DNA of 64,000 nt from Cyanobium sp. Cruz CV13-4-11 (GTDB lineage: Bacteria > Cyanobacteriota > Cyanobacteriia > PCC-6307 > Cyanobiaceae). Below the pieces are notes generated by a model that saw only the letters and a program-made list of their open reading frames with translations, was not told the DNA's origin and ran no database searches. Made by a program: the position numbers and the translations under genes. Positions 1 to 9,337 of the stretch are shown piece after piece (position 1 is the first letter of the stretch; each line of letters begins with the position of its first letter). Where the stretch lies: NCBI RefSeq assembly GCF_024346055.1, contig NZ_JAGQCH010000010.1, positions 1 to 64,000 on the forward strand, in the 5' to 3' direction.

Positions 1-51
1 GAAGAACCCTTCTGAATCCTTTTCGACTACTACATCAAATTGTCTAGACAT
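1..51 (-). CDS. HicB-family antitoxin, N-terminal fragment (runs off window)
   Basis: Only the first 17 codons are in the window, beginning MSRQFDVVVEKDSEGFF. This matches the opening beta-strand and [D/N]-x-G-[Y/F] turn of HicB-type antitoxins, which fold like a degraded RNase H and neutralise a HicA mRNA interferase. The ATG (complement of 49-51) is preceded at good spacing by an AGGAGG ribosome binding site (about 60-65). The gene lies on the same strand as the integrase gene whose stop is at 534. The partner hicA, if present, lies outside the window. The family call rests on a short stretch and is moderately sure. Confidence 0.55.
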   Translation of the reverse strand, partial: MSRQFDVVVEKDSEGFF

Positions 52-533
52 TGAAGCCACCTCCTCAAGCCAGTGTAGCGGCTTAGCAGCGGACTGGTAC
101 GAGGGCCCAGCTACTGGTCGGTCCAACTACTAAATGGGTGGTTCCGTGATGCCCACCCAGGGCCTCTCAGATCGCCGCCTATGCAGAGGCATTCTGGGCC
201 GGCCATCGGAGCGGGCTCCTTCCCGTCTGGGTTCCTCGGCATCCGTGCTCGTTGATCTGCTTGCATCGCGCTTCCGTTATGCACCCAAGCCAAGCCCTGC
301 GGCAATGGTAGGCGCCTTTGGTGGCGCCGAACTTTGCCCGTTCATCTGAAGCGGGGTGACTCTCTGCCGCCCATTTAGCCGGAAGTTGCCGGGGGTGTCG
401 CTGAAATCCCCTGTCCTGGAGGCATTCTTGGGTGTGCTGTCCGGTGGCTTGCGCACATTGCGGTTCCGGTGATGCACGCACGCCCTCCCTCCCTGTTGGC
501 GGATTGGCGCAGCTCACGGCAGCTCCGTCCAGC
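52..533. other. Gene-free stretch between intI and the hicB-like start
   Basis: No ORF here has convincing coding character or a recognisable product. On the minus strand there is one 7-mer GTTGGAC (complement of 121-127) that fits the integron core-site consensus GTTRRRY, about 70 bases before the antitoxin start. I could not find a matching inverted RYYYAAC partner at attC spacing, so a complete attC site is not visible. A short imperfect inverted repeat surrounds the 7-mer (about 110-130). Confidence 0.4.
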
Positions 534-1640
534 TCACAGCAGGTCGGCGGGGCTGCGCACGCCGCATGGGCCTCGGTTGAGCACATGCGTGTAGATCATC
601 GTGGTGCGCACGTCGTTGTGGCCGAGCAACTCCTGAATGGTGCGGATGTCGGCGCCTCTCTCCAGTAGGTGGGTGGCAAATGAATGGCGGAAGGTGTGGC
701 AGCTCACCCGTTTGGGGATCGCTGCGGCCTGCACAGCCCTTCGCACCTCCTTCTGCACGATCGACGGGTCCAGGTGATGCCGTCCCTCCCTGCCATTGGT
801 TGGATCACGCCAGCGACGGCTTTGGGGGAACACCCATTGCCAGCCCCATTCCATGGCGGCATTTGGATACTTTCGCTCCAGGGCATGGGGAAGTACCACC
901 CTCCCCCAGCCGGCGGCGAGATCGGCGCCATGCACCTGCCGCACCCCCTCCAGGTGCGCTTCCAGTGGTGCCACCAGCCGCTCCGGCATCAGGGTGAGGC
1001 GGTCCTTGTCGCCCTTGCCGCTGCGCACCGTGATCTGCCGGTGGCCGAAGTCGAGATCTTGCACCCGCAGCCGCAAGGCTTCCATGAGCCGCATTCCGCT
1101 CCCGTAGAGCAGCCTCGCCACCAGGGCCGTGGTGCCCTCCAGCTGGCCCAGCACCTGCTGCACCTCCGCCGGCGTCATCACCACCGGCATTCGCCGCCGC
1201 ACCCGGGCCCGCACCACCCCCGTCAGGTCGCCGGGATCCTTCCCCAGCACGTGGCGATAGAGGAATAGCAGCGCCGAGAGGGCCTGGGTCTGGCTGGAGG
1301 CGCTCACCCTTTCCTCCACCGCCAGGTGGGTGAGGAACGCATTGATCTCCTCCTGCCCCATCTCCCGGGGCGGCCGCAGACCGTGGAAGCGCAGGAACCG
1401 CCGCACCCACTGCTCGTAGGTCCCGGCGGTGCGGCGGGCGTAGTGGCGCACGGCCAGTTCCTCCCGCAGCTTCTCCAGCAGGCGCGGCGCTCGTCGTGGG
1501 CTCGGGGGTGGCTGGATGGCTCGGCGGCGGACCCTTTCGCCAGCATTCCCTGGCCCGGTCGTCTCCGGCGCTCCGGCGCGCCGGCAGGATCGTCCTCTTG
1601 CCGCGTCCCTTCGCCGCCTCCTCTCGACGCCCCCGCCCAT
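534..1640 (-). CDS. intI: Integron integrase-like tyrosine recombinase
   Basis: This is a tyrosine recombinase with an N-terminal SAM-like core-binding domain (starting LLEKLREEL, near base 1481) and a C-terminal catalytic domain. The catalytic residues are visible: Arg in [13 protein letters not shown], His and Arg in [13 protein letters not shown], His in [11 protein letters not shown] and Tyr in [10 protein letters not shown]. The insert [20 protein letters not shown], followed by an RHHL segment, is the extra motif that separates integron integrases from XerC/XerD. The body is intact to a normal C terminus. The start is unclear: the only in-frame ATG (1640) adds about 50 Arg-rich residues unlike the family, and lies in the same CCATGG as the divergent oxygenase start. 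The native start may be lost, so activity is uncertain. Confidence 0.85.
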   Translation of the reverse strand: MGGGVERRRRRDAARGRSCRRAGAPETTGPGNAGERVRRRAIQPPPSPRRAPRLLEKLREELAVRHYARRTAGTYEQWVRRFLRFHGLRPPREMGQEEINAFLTHLAVEERVSASSQTQALSALLFLYRHVLGKDPGDLTGVVRARVRRRMPVVMTPAEVQQVLGQLEGTTALVARLLYGSGMRLMEALRLRVQDLDFGHRQITVRSGKGDKDRLTLMPERLVAPLEAHLEGVRQVHGADLAAGWGRVVLPHALERKYPNAAMEWGWQWVFPQSRRWRDPTNGREGRHHLDPSIVQKEVRRAVQAAAIPKRVSCHTFRHSFATHLLERGADIRTIQELLGHNDVRTTMIYTHVLNRGPCGVRSPADLL

Positions 1641-2376
1641 GGCCGACCCTGCCGTCCCCGCCAGCCTTGCGATCCAGCCCCTGTTCCCGATGGCCCTGGG
1701 CCGGGTGCAGCTGGCGCCCGACCCCCTCGACACGGCCCTGTTGCTGCAGAGGGCCCTGGCCCTGCGGGAGCAGGTCCCCAGCGAGGAGGGCGTCGCCTGG
1801 ACCGGCGATGTGCGTGGCGCCGGGGAGCTGCACCGTGATCTCCTGTTCGCCCCCCTGATCAGCCGGCTGTCGGACCATGCCTGGCCGTACCTGGCCGGGC
1901 TGGGGTTCGATCGCCGGCGCGTGGCGCTGCATGTGCAGCGCAGCTGGCCGGTTCTCAGCGACGTCGGTGAGCAGGTGGGGCGCCACCACCACCCCAACGC
2001 CCACCTCAGCGCCATCTATTACCTCAATGGCGACGGCAGTGGCCGCTGCGGTTGCCTGCGCCTGTTCGCCCCCCGGCAGGTGAATGAGCTGGTGCCGGGC
2101 CTGGCGGTGGGCCAGGACGGTCCGATCGACGCCACGGCGGCCCTCAACCAGCCCTGGCACGACGTGGCGCCCCGGGCCGGCCTGCTGCTGCTGTTCCCCG
2201 CCTCGGTCGACCATGCGGTGCTGCCCAACGACGACCCCGACGACACCCGCTTTTCCCTCAGCATCGACTTCGTTCTCACGGCCCCGGAGGCGGCGCCCCA
2301 TCCGGGTGAGTACCTCGCCCCCCATCCCGGCCGCTGGTTGGCGATCGGGGAGGATGGCAACGCGTCGGGAGCCTGA
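1639..2376 (+). CDS. 2OG-Fe(II) oxygenase-like protein
   Basis: The 245-residue product resembles cyanobacterial 2-oxoglutarate/Fe(II)-dependent oxygenases of the prolyl-hydroxylase type. Near residues 115-130 it has the run [16 protein letters not shown] (metal-binding His region at the start of the jelly-roll core). A later [17 protein letters not shown] segment holds the distal His, followed by [10 protein letters not shown] with the Arg that would bind 2-oxoglutarate. The substrate is unknown. The ATG at 1639 was chosen because homology-like sequence begins just after it. It heads a compact plus-strand run with the ferredoxin gene at 2418, which could supply electrons to an iron enzyme (inference). 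Confidence 0.7.
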   Translation: MADPAVPASLAIQPLFPMALGRVQLAPDPLDTALLLQRALALREQVPSEEGVAWTGDVRGAGELHRDLLFAPLISRLSDHAWPYLAGLGFDRRRVALHVQRSWPVLSDVGEQVGRHHHPNAHLSAIYYLNGDGSGRCGCLRLFAPRQVNELVPGLAVGQDGPIDATAALNQPWHDVAPRAGLLLLFPASVDHAVLPNDDPDDTRFSLSIDFVLTAPEAAPHPGEYLAPHPGRWLAIGEDGNASGA

Positions 2377-2417
2377 GCCGCCCCTGCCACCGCCGCCCTC
2401 CCGGACCCCCATCCCCC

Positions 2418-2771
2418 GTGCCTGAGACCACACCAGCGACCACCGCAGAGCCGAACGTCTTTCAGATCAGCGCCAACCTGGATGGCGTCACCCACATTTT
2501 TTCCTGCCGCAGCGACCAGACGGTGCTGGGCGCCGCCGAGGCCGCCGGGGTGCCCCTGCCCAGCTCCTGCTGCTCGGGGGTGTGCACCACCTGCGCCGCC
2601 CTGCTGCGCAGCGGCACGGTGCACCAGCCCGATGCCATGGGCGTGAAGGCCGAACTTCAGGCCAAGGGCTATGCCCTTCTGTGCGTCTCCTATCCCCGCT
2701 CCGATCTCGACCTGCTGGCCGGCCAGGAGGACGCCCTCTACGAGGCCCAGTTCGGTCAGTTCCAGAAGTGA
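2418..2771 (+). CDS. 2Fe-2S ferredoxin (plant type, variant)
   Basis: This 117-residue ferredoxin binds a [2Fe-2S] cluster with Cys51, Cys56, Cys59 and Cys89 (SSCCSGVCTTC, then LLCVSYP). Compared with the photosynthetic ferredoxin at 36004 it has an N-terminal extension, an extra Cys52 and a different C-terminal tail, so it is probably a specialised electron carrier. The start is GTG at 2418. The stop overlaps the GTG of the next small gene (GTGA), suggesting translational coupling. Confidence 0.88.
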   Translation: MPETTPATTAEPNVFQISANLDGVTHIFSCRSDQTVLGAAEAAGVPLPSSCCSGVCTTCAALLRSGTVHQPDAMGVKAELQAKGYALLCVSYPRSDLDLLAGQEDALYEAQFGQFQK

Positions 2772-2977
2772 GTTCCCTGGTGCCGCTGGAGCTGTGGGTG
2801 CGCCCCGCCCCCGGCCCCCGGCTTCCCCAGCTGCGTCAGGCGCTGGTGAAGGAGGCCCGCCGCCTGGCCGGTGAGGGCGCCGAGCCCCTGCGCTGGGCGA
2901 TCACGGCGGTGGATCCCGTCCGCGGCCTGCGGCTGGAGGGGATCGTGGTGGGCCCGGCGCCGGTCCCCGGCCCTTGA
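2768..2977 (+). CDS. Small conserved-looking hypothetical protein
   Basis: This 69-residue protein starts at GTG (2768), overlapping the ferredoxin stop, and ends at TGA (2975-2977), which overlaps the TTG start of the DUF3326 gene. The two overlaps and the lack of spacer argue that it is real. The sequence has a short hydrophobic start (SSLVPLELWVRP), a basic amphipathic helix (LRQALVKEARRL) and a strand-like end (AITAVDPVRGLRLEGIVV), compatible with a small alpha/beta fold. Its function is not recognised. Confidence 0.6.
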   Translation: MSSLVPLELWVRPAPGPRLPQLRQALVKEARRLAGEGAEPLRWAITAVDPVRGLRLEGIVVGPAPVPGP

Positions 2978-4014
2978 GCGCGGCGGTTCCGCCCCTGCCC
3001 ACCCTGCTGGTGATCCCCACCGGGGTGGGCTGCGCCGTGGGTGGCTTCGCCGGCGACGGCCTGCCGGCGGCCCGGCTGCTGGCGGCGGCCAGCGGCTGCC
3101 TGATCACCCACCCCAACGTGATGAACGCCGCCACCCTCTACTGGAGCGACCGGCGCCTCCATTACGTGGAGGGCTGGAGCCTCGACCGCTTCGCCGCCGG
3201 TGAGCTGGCCCTCTCTCCGGTGCCCAGCCAGCGGGTGGGCGTGCTGCTGGATGCGGGCATCGAAGCGGAGCTGCTGCTGCGCCACCGCCAGGTGATCGAC
3301 GCCTGCCGCGCCAGCCTGGGGCTGACGATCGGCCCGGTGCTCAGCAGCGATGGGCCCCTGGAGGTGAGCCTGTCGATCGGCCCCAGCGGCAGCAGCTGGG
3401 GCACCATGGGCCGGCCGGATGCGCTGCTGCGGGCCGGTGAAGCGCTGCTGGCTGCCGGGGCCACGGCCATCGCCGTGGTGGCCCGCTTCCCCGAGGATCC
3501 CGGCAGCGACGCCCTGGCGGCCTACCGCCACGGCACCGGGGTGGACGCCCTGGCCGGGGCGGAAGCCGTGATCAGCCACCTGCTGGTGCGCCACCTCGGG
3601 GTGCCCTGCGCCCATGCCCCCGCCCTGGCGCCGCTGCCGCCCGACCCAGGGCTGGATCCGCGGGCGGCGGCGGAGGAGCTGGGCCACACCTTCCTGCCCT
3701 GCGTGCTGGTGGGCCTGAGCCGGGCCCCCTCGCTGCGGCCCGAGCCGGCCAGCGGCAACGGGCTGCTGCACGGCACCGATCTCGGGGCGGTGGTGGCGCC
3801 GGCGGGAGCCCTGGGGGGTGAGGCGGTGCTGGCCTGCGCCGAGCGGGGCGTGCCCGTGATCGCCGTGGAAGGCAATCCCTGCTTGCTTGAGGTCAGCGGC
3901 GAAGCCCTGGGGCTGCCGGTGATCCCGGCCGCCAGCTATGCGGAAGCGGCCGGGATCGTGCTGGCCCTGCGGGAGGGCCTCGATCCGGCGGCCCTGCGGC
4001 GGCCGCTGGCCTGA
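2974..4014 (+). CDS. DUF3326 family protein
   Basis: The 346-residue product matches the cyanobacterial and plant DUF3326 family. Hallmarks are [19 protein letters not shown] near the start, [46 protein letters not shown] and [16 protein letters not shown]. It is predicted soluble and its biochemical role is unknown. The TTG start overlaps the previous stop (TTGA), so it ends a four-gene set with the oxygenase, ferredoxin and small protein. Confidence 0.85.
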   Translation: MSAAVPPLPTLLVIPTGVGCAVGGFAGDGLPAARLLAAASGCLITHPNVMNAATLYWSDRRLHYVEGWSLDRFAAGELALSPVPSQRVGVLLDAGIEAELLLRHRQVIDACRASLGLTIGPVLSSDGPLEVSLSIGPSGSSWGTMGRPDALLRAGEALLAAGATAIAVVARFPEDPGSDALAAYRHGTGVDALAGAEAVISHLLVRHLGVPCAHAPALAPLPPDPGLDPRAAAEELGHTFLPCVLVGLSRAPSLRPEPASGNGLLHGTDLGAVVAPAGALGGEAVLACAERGVPVIAVEGNPCLLEVSGEALGLPVIPAASYAEAAGIVLALREGLDPAALRRPLA

Positions 4015-4021
4015 AGGCGCC

Positions 4022-4528
4022 TCATGGTTCGCCGAGGAAATCCCGCTTGCCCAGCTCCACGCCGTTGTGGCGCAGGATGGCGTAAGCGGTGGTGACGTGG
4101 AAATAGACGTTGGGCAGCACGAAGAGCAGCAGGAAGCTCTGGCCACTGAAGTGGAGCGTTTCGCCGCGGATCGGCAGTTCGATCGGCTTGGCTTCGGTGC
4201 CGTCGATCTGCCCGGGGGAGAAGGCCTCGAGGCTGGCGAGGGTTGTTTCGATGCGGCCGATCAGCTCTTCGAAGCTGGCTTCGTTGTCCTCCATCGAGGC
4301 GCTCTCCACCCCGGCCAGCCGGGCCAGGCCGCGGCGGGCGATGTCGGTGGCGATCTGCACCTGGCGCACCAGGGGGAACATGTCGGGGTAGAGGCGGGCC
4401 TGCAGCAGCGCCGCCGGATCAATCGCCTTGGCTTCGGCGTGGGCGGCCGCCTTGGCCAGGATGCCGCTGAGGTTGGTCAGGCTGCGGGCCAGGGGCGGAA
4501 CGGCCGCCTCGTACATCGAGAGGGACAT
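4022..4528 (-). CDS. DUF1993 family protein
   Basis: This 168-residue protein matches DUF1993 (a DinB-like four-helix fold): [20 protein letters not shown] at the N terminus, then [19 protein letters not shown], and [35 protein letters not shown] at the end (quoted from 4022 upward in separate parts). The ATG at 4528 is preferred to an upstream in-frame start because the family begins here. It is convergent with the DUF3326 gene, 7 bases away. The function is unknown. Confidence 0.85.
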   Translation of the reverse strand: MSLSMYEAAVPPLARSLTNLSGILAKAAAHAEAKAIDPAALLQARLYPDMFPLVRQVQIATDIARRGLARLAGVESASMEDNEASFEELIGRIETTLASLEAFSPGQIDGTEAKPIELPIRGETLHFSGQSFLLLFVLPNVYFHVTTAYAILRHNGVELGKRDFLGEP

Positions 4529-4711
4529 GGCTGGGGCGAGGGCCGGGGGCAGGCGGACCGGACTGTAGGGCGGTCGACGGGGTGGCCCGGGGGCGGCGAT
4601 GAGCACAAACACTCAGCCGGTTTCCACCCTAAGGCGGACCGAATACGAGTTAAGCTCCATGCGATCGCTGCTCCGGGCGGCGCGTCGTCAAGTCGTTCTT
4701 CACAGATTCAC

Positions 4712-5284
4712 ATGGCTGCCATCGAAAAGGTCCCCAGCGTCGTCTTCAAGACCCGTGTGCGCGATGAATCCGTGCCCGGCCCCAACCCCTTCCGCTGGCA
4801 GGACCTGACCACCGACGACATCTTCAAGGGCAAGAAGGTCGTGGTGTTCTCCCTCCCCGGCGCCTTCACCCCCACCTGCTCCTCCAACCACCTGCCCCGT
4901 TACGAGGCCCTGTTCGAGGAGTTCAAGGGCCAGGGTGTCGACAGCATCGTCTGCGTGTCCGTCAACGACGCCTTTGTGATGTTCCAGTGGGGCAAGCAGG
5001 TGGGCGCCGACAAGGTGTTCCTGCTGCCCGATGGCAACGGTGAGTTCAGCCGCAAGATGGGCATGCTCGTCGAGAAGGACAACCTCGGCTTCGGTGCGCG
5101 CTCCTGGCGCTACTCGATGCTCGTCAACGACGGCACCATCGAGAAGATGTTCGTGGAGCCCGGGCTCGAGGACAACTGCCCCACCGACCCCTTCGAGTGC
5201 TCCGACGCCGACACGATGCTGGCCTACCTGAAGGGCACCGCCCCCGCCGGTGTCTCCGCCCCCAGCCGCGAGTTCGTCGGCTGA
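4712..5284 (+). CDS. Type II peroxiredoxin (Prx5-like)
   Basis: This 190-residue thiol peroxidase reduces H2O2 and alkyl hydroperoxides in the cytosol using thioredoxin or glutathione. The peroxidatic Cys56 sits in [16 protein letters not shown], the PrxII/Prx5 signature, and further cysteines occur in SIVCVSV and in [11 protein letters not shown] near the C terminus. The start [10 protein letters not shown] is at 4712. A HIP1 octamer lies just upstream (4661) and a strong terminator follows, so it is probably monocistronic. Confidence 0.9.
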   Translation: MAAIEKVPSVVFKTRVRDESVPGPNPFRWQDLTTDDIFKGKKVVVFSLPGAFTPTCSSNHLPRYEALFEEFKGQGVDSIVCVSVNDAFVMFQWGKQVGADKVFLLPDGNGEFSRKMGMLVEKDNLGFGARSWRYSMLVNDGTIEKMFVEPGLEDNCPTDPFECSDADTMLAYLKGTAPAGVSAPSREFVG

Positions 5285-5332
5285 GGCCGCCTCTGGGCTG
5301 GTCCGATCCGTCTCCAGCCCTTGCTCCGCCTA

Positions 5333-5363
5333 CCCCCGCTCCGCCATCGGAGCGGGGGTTTTT
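5333..5363 (+). terminator. Rho-independent terminator after the peroxiredoxin gene
   Basis: An 11-bp perfect stem (CCCCCGCTCCG at 5333-5343 with its complement at 5348-5358), a CCAT loop and a run of five T form a classic intrinsic terminator 48 bases past the peroxiredoxin stop. Confidence 0.9.
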
Positions 5364-5439
5364 CGTGGTTCGAAACGATGCCGCGATGGAGCCTCCCGGC
5401 CAGCCTGTGTCCATAAGACGGCGAAGTTTCTGAGACCGC

Positions 5440-6204
5440 TCAGAGCGGCCCGTCCCGGAGTTCCTCGCAGCAGGCCGCAAAGGCCGCCGCCGGATCGGTG
5501 GCGCCGCTGATCGGTCGACCGATCACCAGCTGGCTGGCACCCGCCGCCACCGCCGCCGCTGGCGTCATCACCCGCTTTTGATCGGCCGCGGCGCTGCCGG
5601 CGGGGCGAATACCGGGGGTCACCAGAGAGAAGGGCTGGGGGTGGGCGGCCCGCAGGCTGGCCACCTCCCAGGGGGAGCACACCGCTCCGGTGAGGCCCGC
5701 CGCGGCGGCCATCGCGGCCAGCTGGGTCGCGTAGGCGGCCAGGGGTGTGGAGATGGCCAGTTCCTGCTGGAAGCGGTCGGGATCCCAGCTGGTCAGCACG
5801 GTCACCGCCAGCAGGGTGGGCGCGCCGAGGCCCTCACTGGCGGCCCCCTCCACAGCCGCGGCCTGGGCGGCGGCGAGGGCCTCGCCCCCGGCGCAGGCGT
5901 GCACCGTGATCAGCTCGGCGCCCAGGCGGGCGGCACTGCGGCAGGCTCCGGCCATGGTGGCGGGGATGTCGTGGAACTTGAGGTCCAGGAACACCCGCAG
6001 GCCCTGCTGCCGCAGCTCCCGCACCACCCCTGGCCCGGCGGCGGTGAACAGCTCCAGGCCCACCTTCACCCAACGCAGCTCCGGGACCGCCGCCGCCAGT
6101 GCCAGGGCCTCCTCGGCCGTGCCGCGGTCGAGGGCCAGGATGATCCGCTCTGCCGGGTCAAGGGTGGGCTCCAAGGCCGTGGCGGGGCGTTCGGCGTCCG
6201 CCAT
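5440..6204 (-). CDS. pyrF: Orotidine 5'-phosphate decarboxylase
   Basis: Catalyses OMP to UMP, the last step of de novo pyrimidine synthesis. The TIM-barrel protein (254 residues) has the strand-1 motif [14 protein letters not shown], the catalytic [12 protein letters not shown] (Asp-x-Lys-x-x-Asp), [15 protein letters not shown] and the closing [14 protein letters not shown]. The ATG is complement of 6202-6204, overlapping the tyrS stop by one base, so tyrS and pyrF are probably co-transcribed. Confidence 0.95.
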   Translation of the reverse strand: MADAERPATALEPTLDPAERIILALDRGTAEEALALAAAVPELRWVKVGLELFTAAGPGVVRELRQQGLRVFLDLKFHDIPATMAGACRSAARLGAELITVHACAGGEALAAAQAAAVEGAASEGLGAPTLLAVTVLTSWDPDRFQQELAISTPLAAYATQLAAMAAAAGLTGAVCSPWEVASLRAAHPQPFSLVTPGIRPAGSAAADQKRVMTPAAAVAAGASQLVIGRPISGATDPAAAFAACCEELRDGPL

Positions 6205-7505
6205 CAGGCCACCAGCCTGCGGAAGGTTTTCCGGCCCAGCTGCAGCACCTTGCCGGCCAGTTGCTCGGGGCTGCTGAATTCCTGGTTGGGGTCGCTCAGC
6301 TTCTCGCCGTCCAGCTTCACGCCGCCCCCCTGGATCTGGCGCCGCCCTTCGCTGCTGCTGGCGCACACCTGCAGGGCGCTGAGCAGATAGAAGGCCTTCA
6401 ACGGGAAGGCCAGTCCCGCCAGGGAGGCCTCCGGCACGCTGTCCGCCTGGAGTCCGGCCCCTGCCCCCGCTCCGGACAGCCCGGCAGCCACCAGAGCGGC
6501 CGCATCGGCCTGGGCCTGCAGCGCCGCGTCGCGCCCATGGCGGCTCGCGGTCACCTCCAGCGCCATCGCCTTCTGCCGCTCCCGGGGTCCGCTGGGCAAC
6601 GTCGCCGTGTCCAGGTCGGTGAGCAGGGTGAGGTAGTCCTCCACCACCGCGTCCGGCACTTTCTCGAGCTTGGAATACATCGAGAGGGGGTCCTCCAGCA
6701 ACCCCACCGTGTTGCCCAGGCTCTTGCTCATCTTCTGCACCCCGTCGAGGCCCGGCAGGATCGGCAGCAGCAGGCCGAACTGGGGCCGCTGGCCGAAATG
6801 GCGCTGCATGTCGCGCCCCATCGCCACGTTGAACTTCTGGTCGGTGCCGCCCAGTTCGAGGTCGGCCTGGATCGCCACCGAGTCGTACCCCTGCAGCAGG
6901 GGGTAGAGGAACTCGTGCAGGCTGATCGAGGTTCCCGAGCCGTAGCGGTTGGCGAAGTCCTCCTTGGCCAGCATCTGGCCCACGGTGCTGATGCCCAGCA
7001 GCTCGATCACCTGCGGCAGATTCAGGCCCTTGAGCCACTCGGAGTTGCGCCGCACCTCCAGCCGGCCGGGGGTGTCGAAATCGAGCAGGGCGCGCTCGGG
7101 GGGCTGGCCCTGGCCCAGCTGGGCCAGGTAGGTGGCGGCATTGGCCTCCACTGCCGCCGCGTCGAGCTGCACCCGGGTGCTGCTCTTGCCGGTGGGATCG
7201 CCGATGCGGGCCGTGAAGTCGCCGATGATCAGCACGGCCGTATGGCCGGCGTTCTGGAAGGCCCGCAGCTTGCGGAACAGAAGGCTGTGGCCGAGGTGGA
7301 TGTCGCTGCCGGTGGGGTCGATGCCCAGCTTCACCCGCAGCGGCCGCCCCTGGTGCGCCGACTCCGCCAGCCTGGCCTCCAGGCGCTGGTCAGGGTCGGG
7401 ATCCCGACCGGCGGGAAACAGGTCGGCGATGCCCCTGGCCAGGGCTTCGGGGAGGGGCGGCAGGGCCGGTGGCTCCGTCTGCTTCGCCGGGATTGCTTCG
7501 CCCAT
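6204..7505 (-). CDS. tyrS: Tyrosyl-tRNA synthetase
   Basis: The 433-residue class I aminoacyl-tRNA synthetase charges tRNA-Tyr. Visible motifs are [18 protein letters not shown] (HIGH-type), [14 protein letters not shown] (tyrosine and tRNA acceptor recognition region) and [10 protein letters not shown]-terminal S4 RNA-binding domain covers about residues 370-433. It is first in a tyrS-pyrF pair. Confidence 0.96.
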   Translation of the reverse strand: MGEAIPAKQTEPPALPPLPEALARGIADLFPAGRDPDPDQRLEARLAESAHQGRPLRVKLGIDPTGSDIHLGHSLLFRKLRAFQNAGHTAVLIIGDFTARIGDPTGKSSTRVQLDAAAVEANAATYLAQLGQGQPPERALLDFDTPGRLEVRRNSEWLKGLNLPQVIELLGISTVGQMLAKEDFANRYGSGTSISLHEFLYPLLQGYDSVAIQADLELGGTDQKFNVAMGRDMQRHFGQRPQFGLLLPILPGLDGVQKMSKSLGNTVGLLEDPLSMYSKLEKVPDAVVEDYLTLLTDLDTATLPSGPRERQKAMALEVTASRHGRDAALQAQADAAALVAAGLSGAGAGAGLQADSVPEASLAGLAFPLKAFYLLSALQVCASSSEGRRQIQGGGVKLDGEKLSDPNQEFSSPEQLAGKVLQLGRKTFRRLVA

Positions 7506-7559
7506 CTACGCCAGCCGCCTGCCTGGGGCGATGGTAGGCAGCCATGGTGCTGTGGTTGA

Positions 7560-8945
7560 TCAGCCCAGCAGGGCGACCACGGCGGCCGCGGCGGCCGCGG
7601 CCCTCTCGCCACTGTCCACGGCACCCTCGAAGAAACCGGGCCAGCGCTCCGCCACCTCCGTGCCGGCCCAGAACACCCGGCCATGGGGCCGCAGCAGGGC
7701 GTCGCCGCTGCGGGTCCACAGCCCGGGGGGCATCCAGGCGGCGAAGGCGCCACCGACGAAGGGCTCCTCGGGCCAGTTCTTCTCCACATACTCCAGCGGC
7801 TCCAGGGCCATCGGGCCGAAGTAGGCGGCCAGATCTTCGAGGACCGCTGCCCGCCGCTGCTCCGGCCCCAGGGCCGCCCAGCGCTCGCGGCGGCGACCCA
7901 CCACGAAGGCGGCGATCACCCCCAGACCCGTCTCCGGGTCGGAGCTGTCGGCGCACAGCTCCACCCAGGGGCGATCGCCGATGGCGATGCCGGAGAGCCC
8001 CGACTCCCGCCACCAGGGCCGTCCGTAGGCGATCAGCACCTTGGTGCAGTTCCCCATGGCCATCCCCTCCTGCAGGGCGACCCGGTCGGCCGGCAACGCC
8101 GGCGTGAAGCGGATGGCGCCCGCCAGTGCCGGCGGCATGGCCACGATCACGGCCCGGCAGCGGTGGCTGGCGCGATCGGTGATCACCGCGACAGCCGCCT
8201 CGCCCTCGGGCTGCTGGATGGCCCGCACGGGCTCACCGAGCACCAGGGCATCCCCCAGGCCTTCGGCCAGCAACGTCGGCAGTTGGCCGGCGCCGCCATG
8301 GATCAGTTCCTCCTCGGGGTGGTCCCCCTGGGACGCCGTGCGCTGCCCCCAGGCCACGTGCAGCAACGACACCTGATCCGGCTCCGCCGGCCCGAGAAAA
8401 CCGACGGCCCGGCAGAAATAGGCGAAGTACCAGGCGGCGAAGGGGGTGTGGGTGTGGGCCTCGATCCAGTCCTGGAAGCTCAGCCGGTCGAGGGCGGCGG
8501 CATCGGGATGGTGATGGGGATGGCCCTCGGGCAGGGACGCCACCAGCTCCTGGAACTGTTTCAGGGCCGCCATGGCATCGTCCCAGTCCCGGCTGGGGAC
8601 CGACGGCGGCTGCCCCTCCGGGAACCCCTGGAAGAAGCCGCTGAAGGTGCAGCGATGGGAGCCGAAGCAGAGGACGGTTTCACCGCCGTGGGGGGAGGGG
8701 AAACGGCGCAGACCGTGGGCGTCGAGCAGGGCCAGAAAACGGGAATGGCTGGGCCCCACCCACTGACCGCCCAGGTCGACCCAGGCCGGCGTCCGGGCTT
8801 CCTCCAAGGCCAGGGGGGTGCGCACCATGCGGCCCCCCACCGAAGGCGCCGCCTCGATCACCCCCACCGACAGGCCGGACCGGCGCAGCTGCCGCGCCGC
8901 CACCAGCCCCGCCAGCCCCGCTCCGACAACGACGACATCCTTCAC
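7560..8945 (-). CDS. FAD-dependent amine oxidase family protein
   Basis: This 461-residue flavoprotein starts with an FAD-binding Rossmann motif (VVVGAGLAGLVAARQL, then PSVGGRM) and has the C-terminal FAD-contact segment GRVFWAGTEVAERWPGFFEGAVDSGERAA, as in flavin monoamine oxidases and related desaturases. The substrate cannot be told. DUF1825 lies just upstream on the same strand (gap 6). The C-terminal helix is rich in Ala and Val. Confidence 0.88.
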   Translation of the reverse strand: MKDVVVVGAGLAGLVAARQLRRSGLSVGVIEAAPSVGGRMVRTPLALEEARTPAWVDLGGQWVGPSHSRFLALLDAHGLRRFPSPHGGETVLCFGSHRCTFSGFFQGFPEGQPPSVPSRDWDDAMAALKQFQELVASLPEGHPHHHPDAAALDRLSFQDWIEAHTHTPFAAWYFAYFCRAVGFLGPAEPDQVSLLHVAWGQRTASQGDHPEEELIHGGAGQLPTLLAEGLGDALVLGEPVRAIQQPEGEAAVAVITDRASHRCRAVIVAMPPALAGAIRFTPALPADRVALQEGMAMGNCTKVLIAYGRPWWRESGLSGIAIGDRPWVELCADSSDPETGLGVIAAFVVGRRRERWAALGPEQRRAAVLEDLAAYFGPMALEPLEYVEKNWPEEPFVGGAFAAWMPPGLWTRSGDALLRPHGRVFWAGTEVAERWPGFFEGAVDSGERAAAAAAAVVALLG

Positions 8946-8951
8946 GGGGGG

Positions 8952-9275
8952 TCAGCCGGCGGCTTCCAGTTGGCTCTTCATGCGCTCCAGGGTGAGGGTC
9001 ATCTGCTCGAACATCTGTTCCGGGGTGAGGCCGAACTGGCCGAGCTGGGTGCGCAGCTGTTCGACGGTGAGCTTGGCCTGGAAGTCCTCGGACAATTCGA
9101 AGCGCTTCATGAACACCTGGTAGCGCTCCATCATCTGCTCCATCCGTTCGATGTACAGCTTCTTGCCTTCGCGGTCGAACTTGCCGTACTCGCTGCCCAG
9201 CTGCATCAGCTGCTGGTAATCGGTGAACAGCCGTTTCGCCTCGTCCTGGACGATCTCGGACTCGAAGAAAGCCAT
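8952..9275 (-). CDS. DUF1825 family protein
   Basis: The 107-residue cyanobacterial protein starts MAFFESEIVQDEAKRLFTDY, the DUF1825 signature. It is helical and Met/Gln/Glu rich throughout (MEQMMERYQVFMKRF; LTPEQMFEQMTLTLERMK), consistent with a helical bundle. The ATG at 9275 was chosen over an upstream start because family similarity begins there. Function unknown. Confidence 0.88.
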   Translation of the reverse strand: MAFFESEIVQDEAKRLFTDYQQLMQLGSEYGKFDREGKKLYIERMEQMMERYQVFMKRFELSEDFQAKLTVEQLRTQLGQFGLTPEQMFEQMTLTLERMKSQLEAAG

Positions 9276-9337
9276 GGGGAGGTTGGCTCCGGTCTGCTTG
9301 AGAGGTCGATTCTGCAGAGGCCGCGGGCTCCTGGGGA

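Noticed and set aside
115-305. Possible attC sites in the stretch between intI and hicB
   Set aside because: Only single core-like 7-mers occur (GTTGGAC on the minus strand, GTTATGC on the plus strand); no paired inverted R''/R' boxes at attC spacing could be matched by eye.
805-2433. Very long open frames antisense to the integrase and oxygenase
   Set aside because: They are Arg/Gly/Ala/Pro-rich and match nothing, a usual by-product of high GC. The integrase and oxygenase frames carry clear family motifs.
5578-7559. Long plus-strand frames over pyrF and tyrS
   Set aside because: No coding character; pyrF and tyrS on the minus strand are unmistakable.
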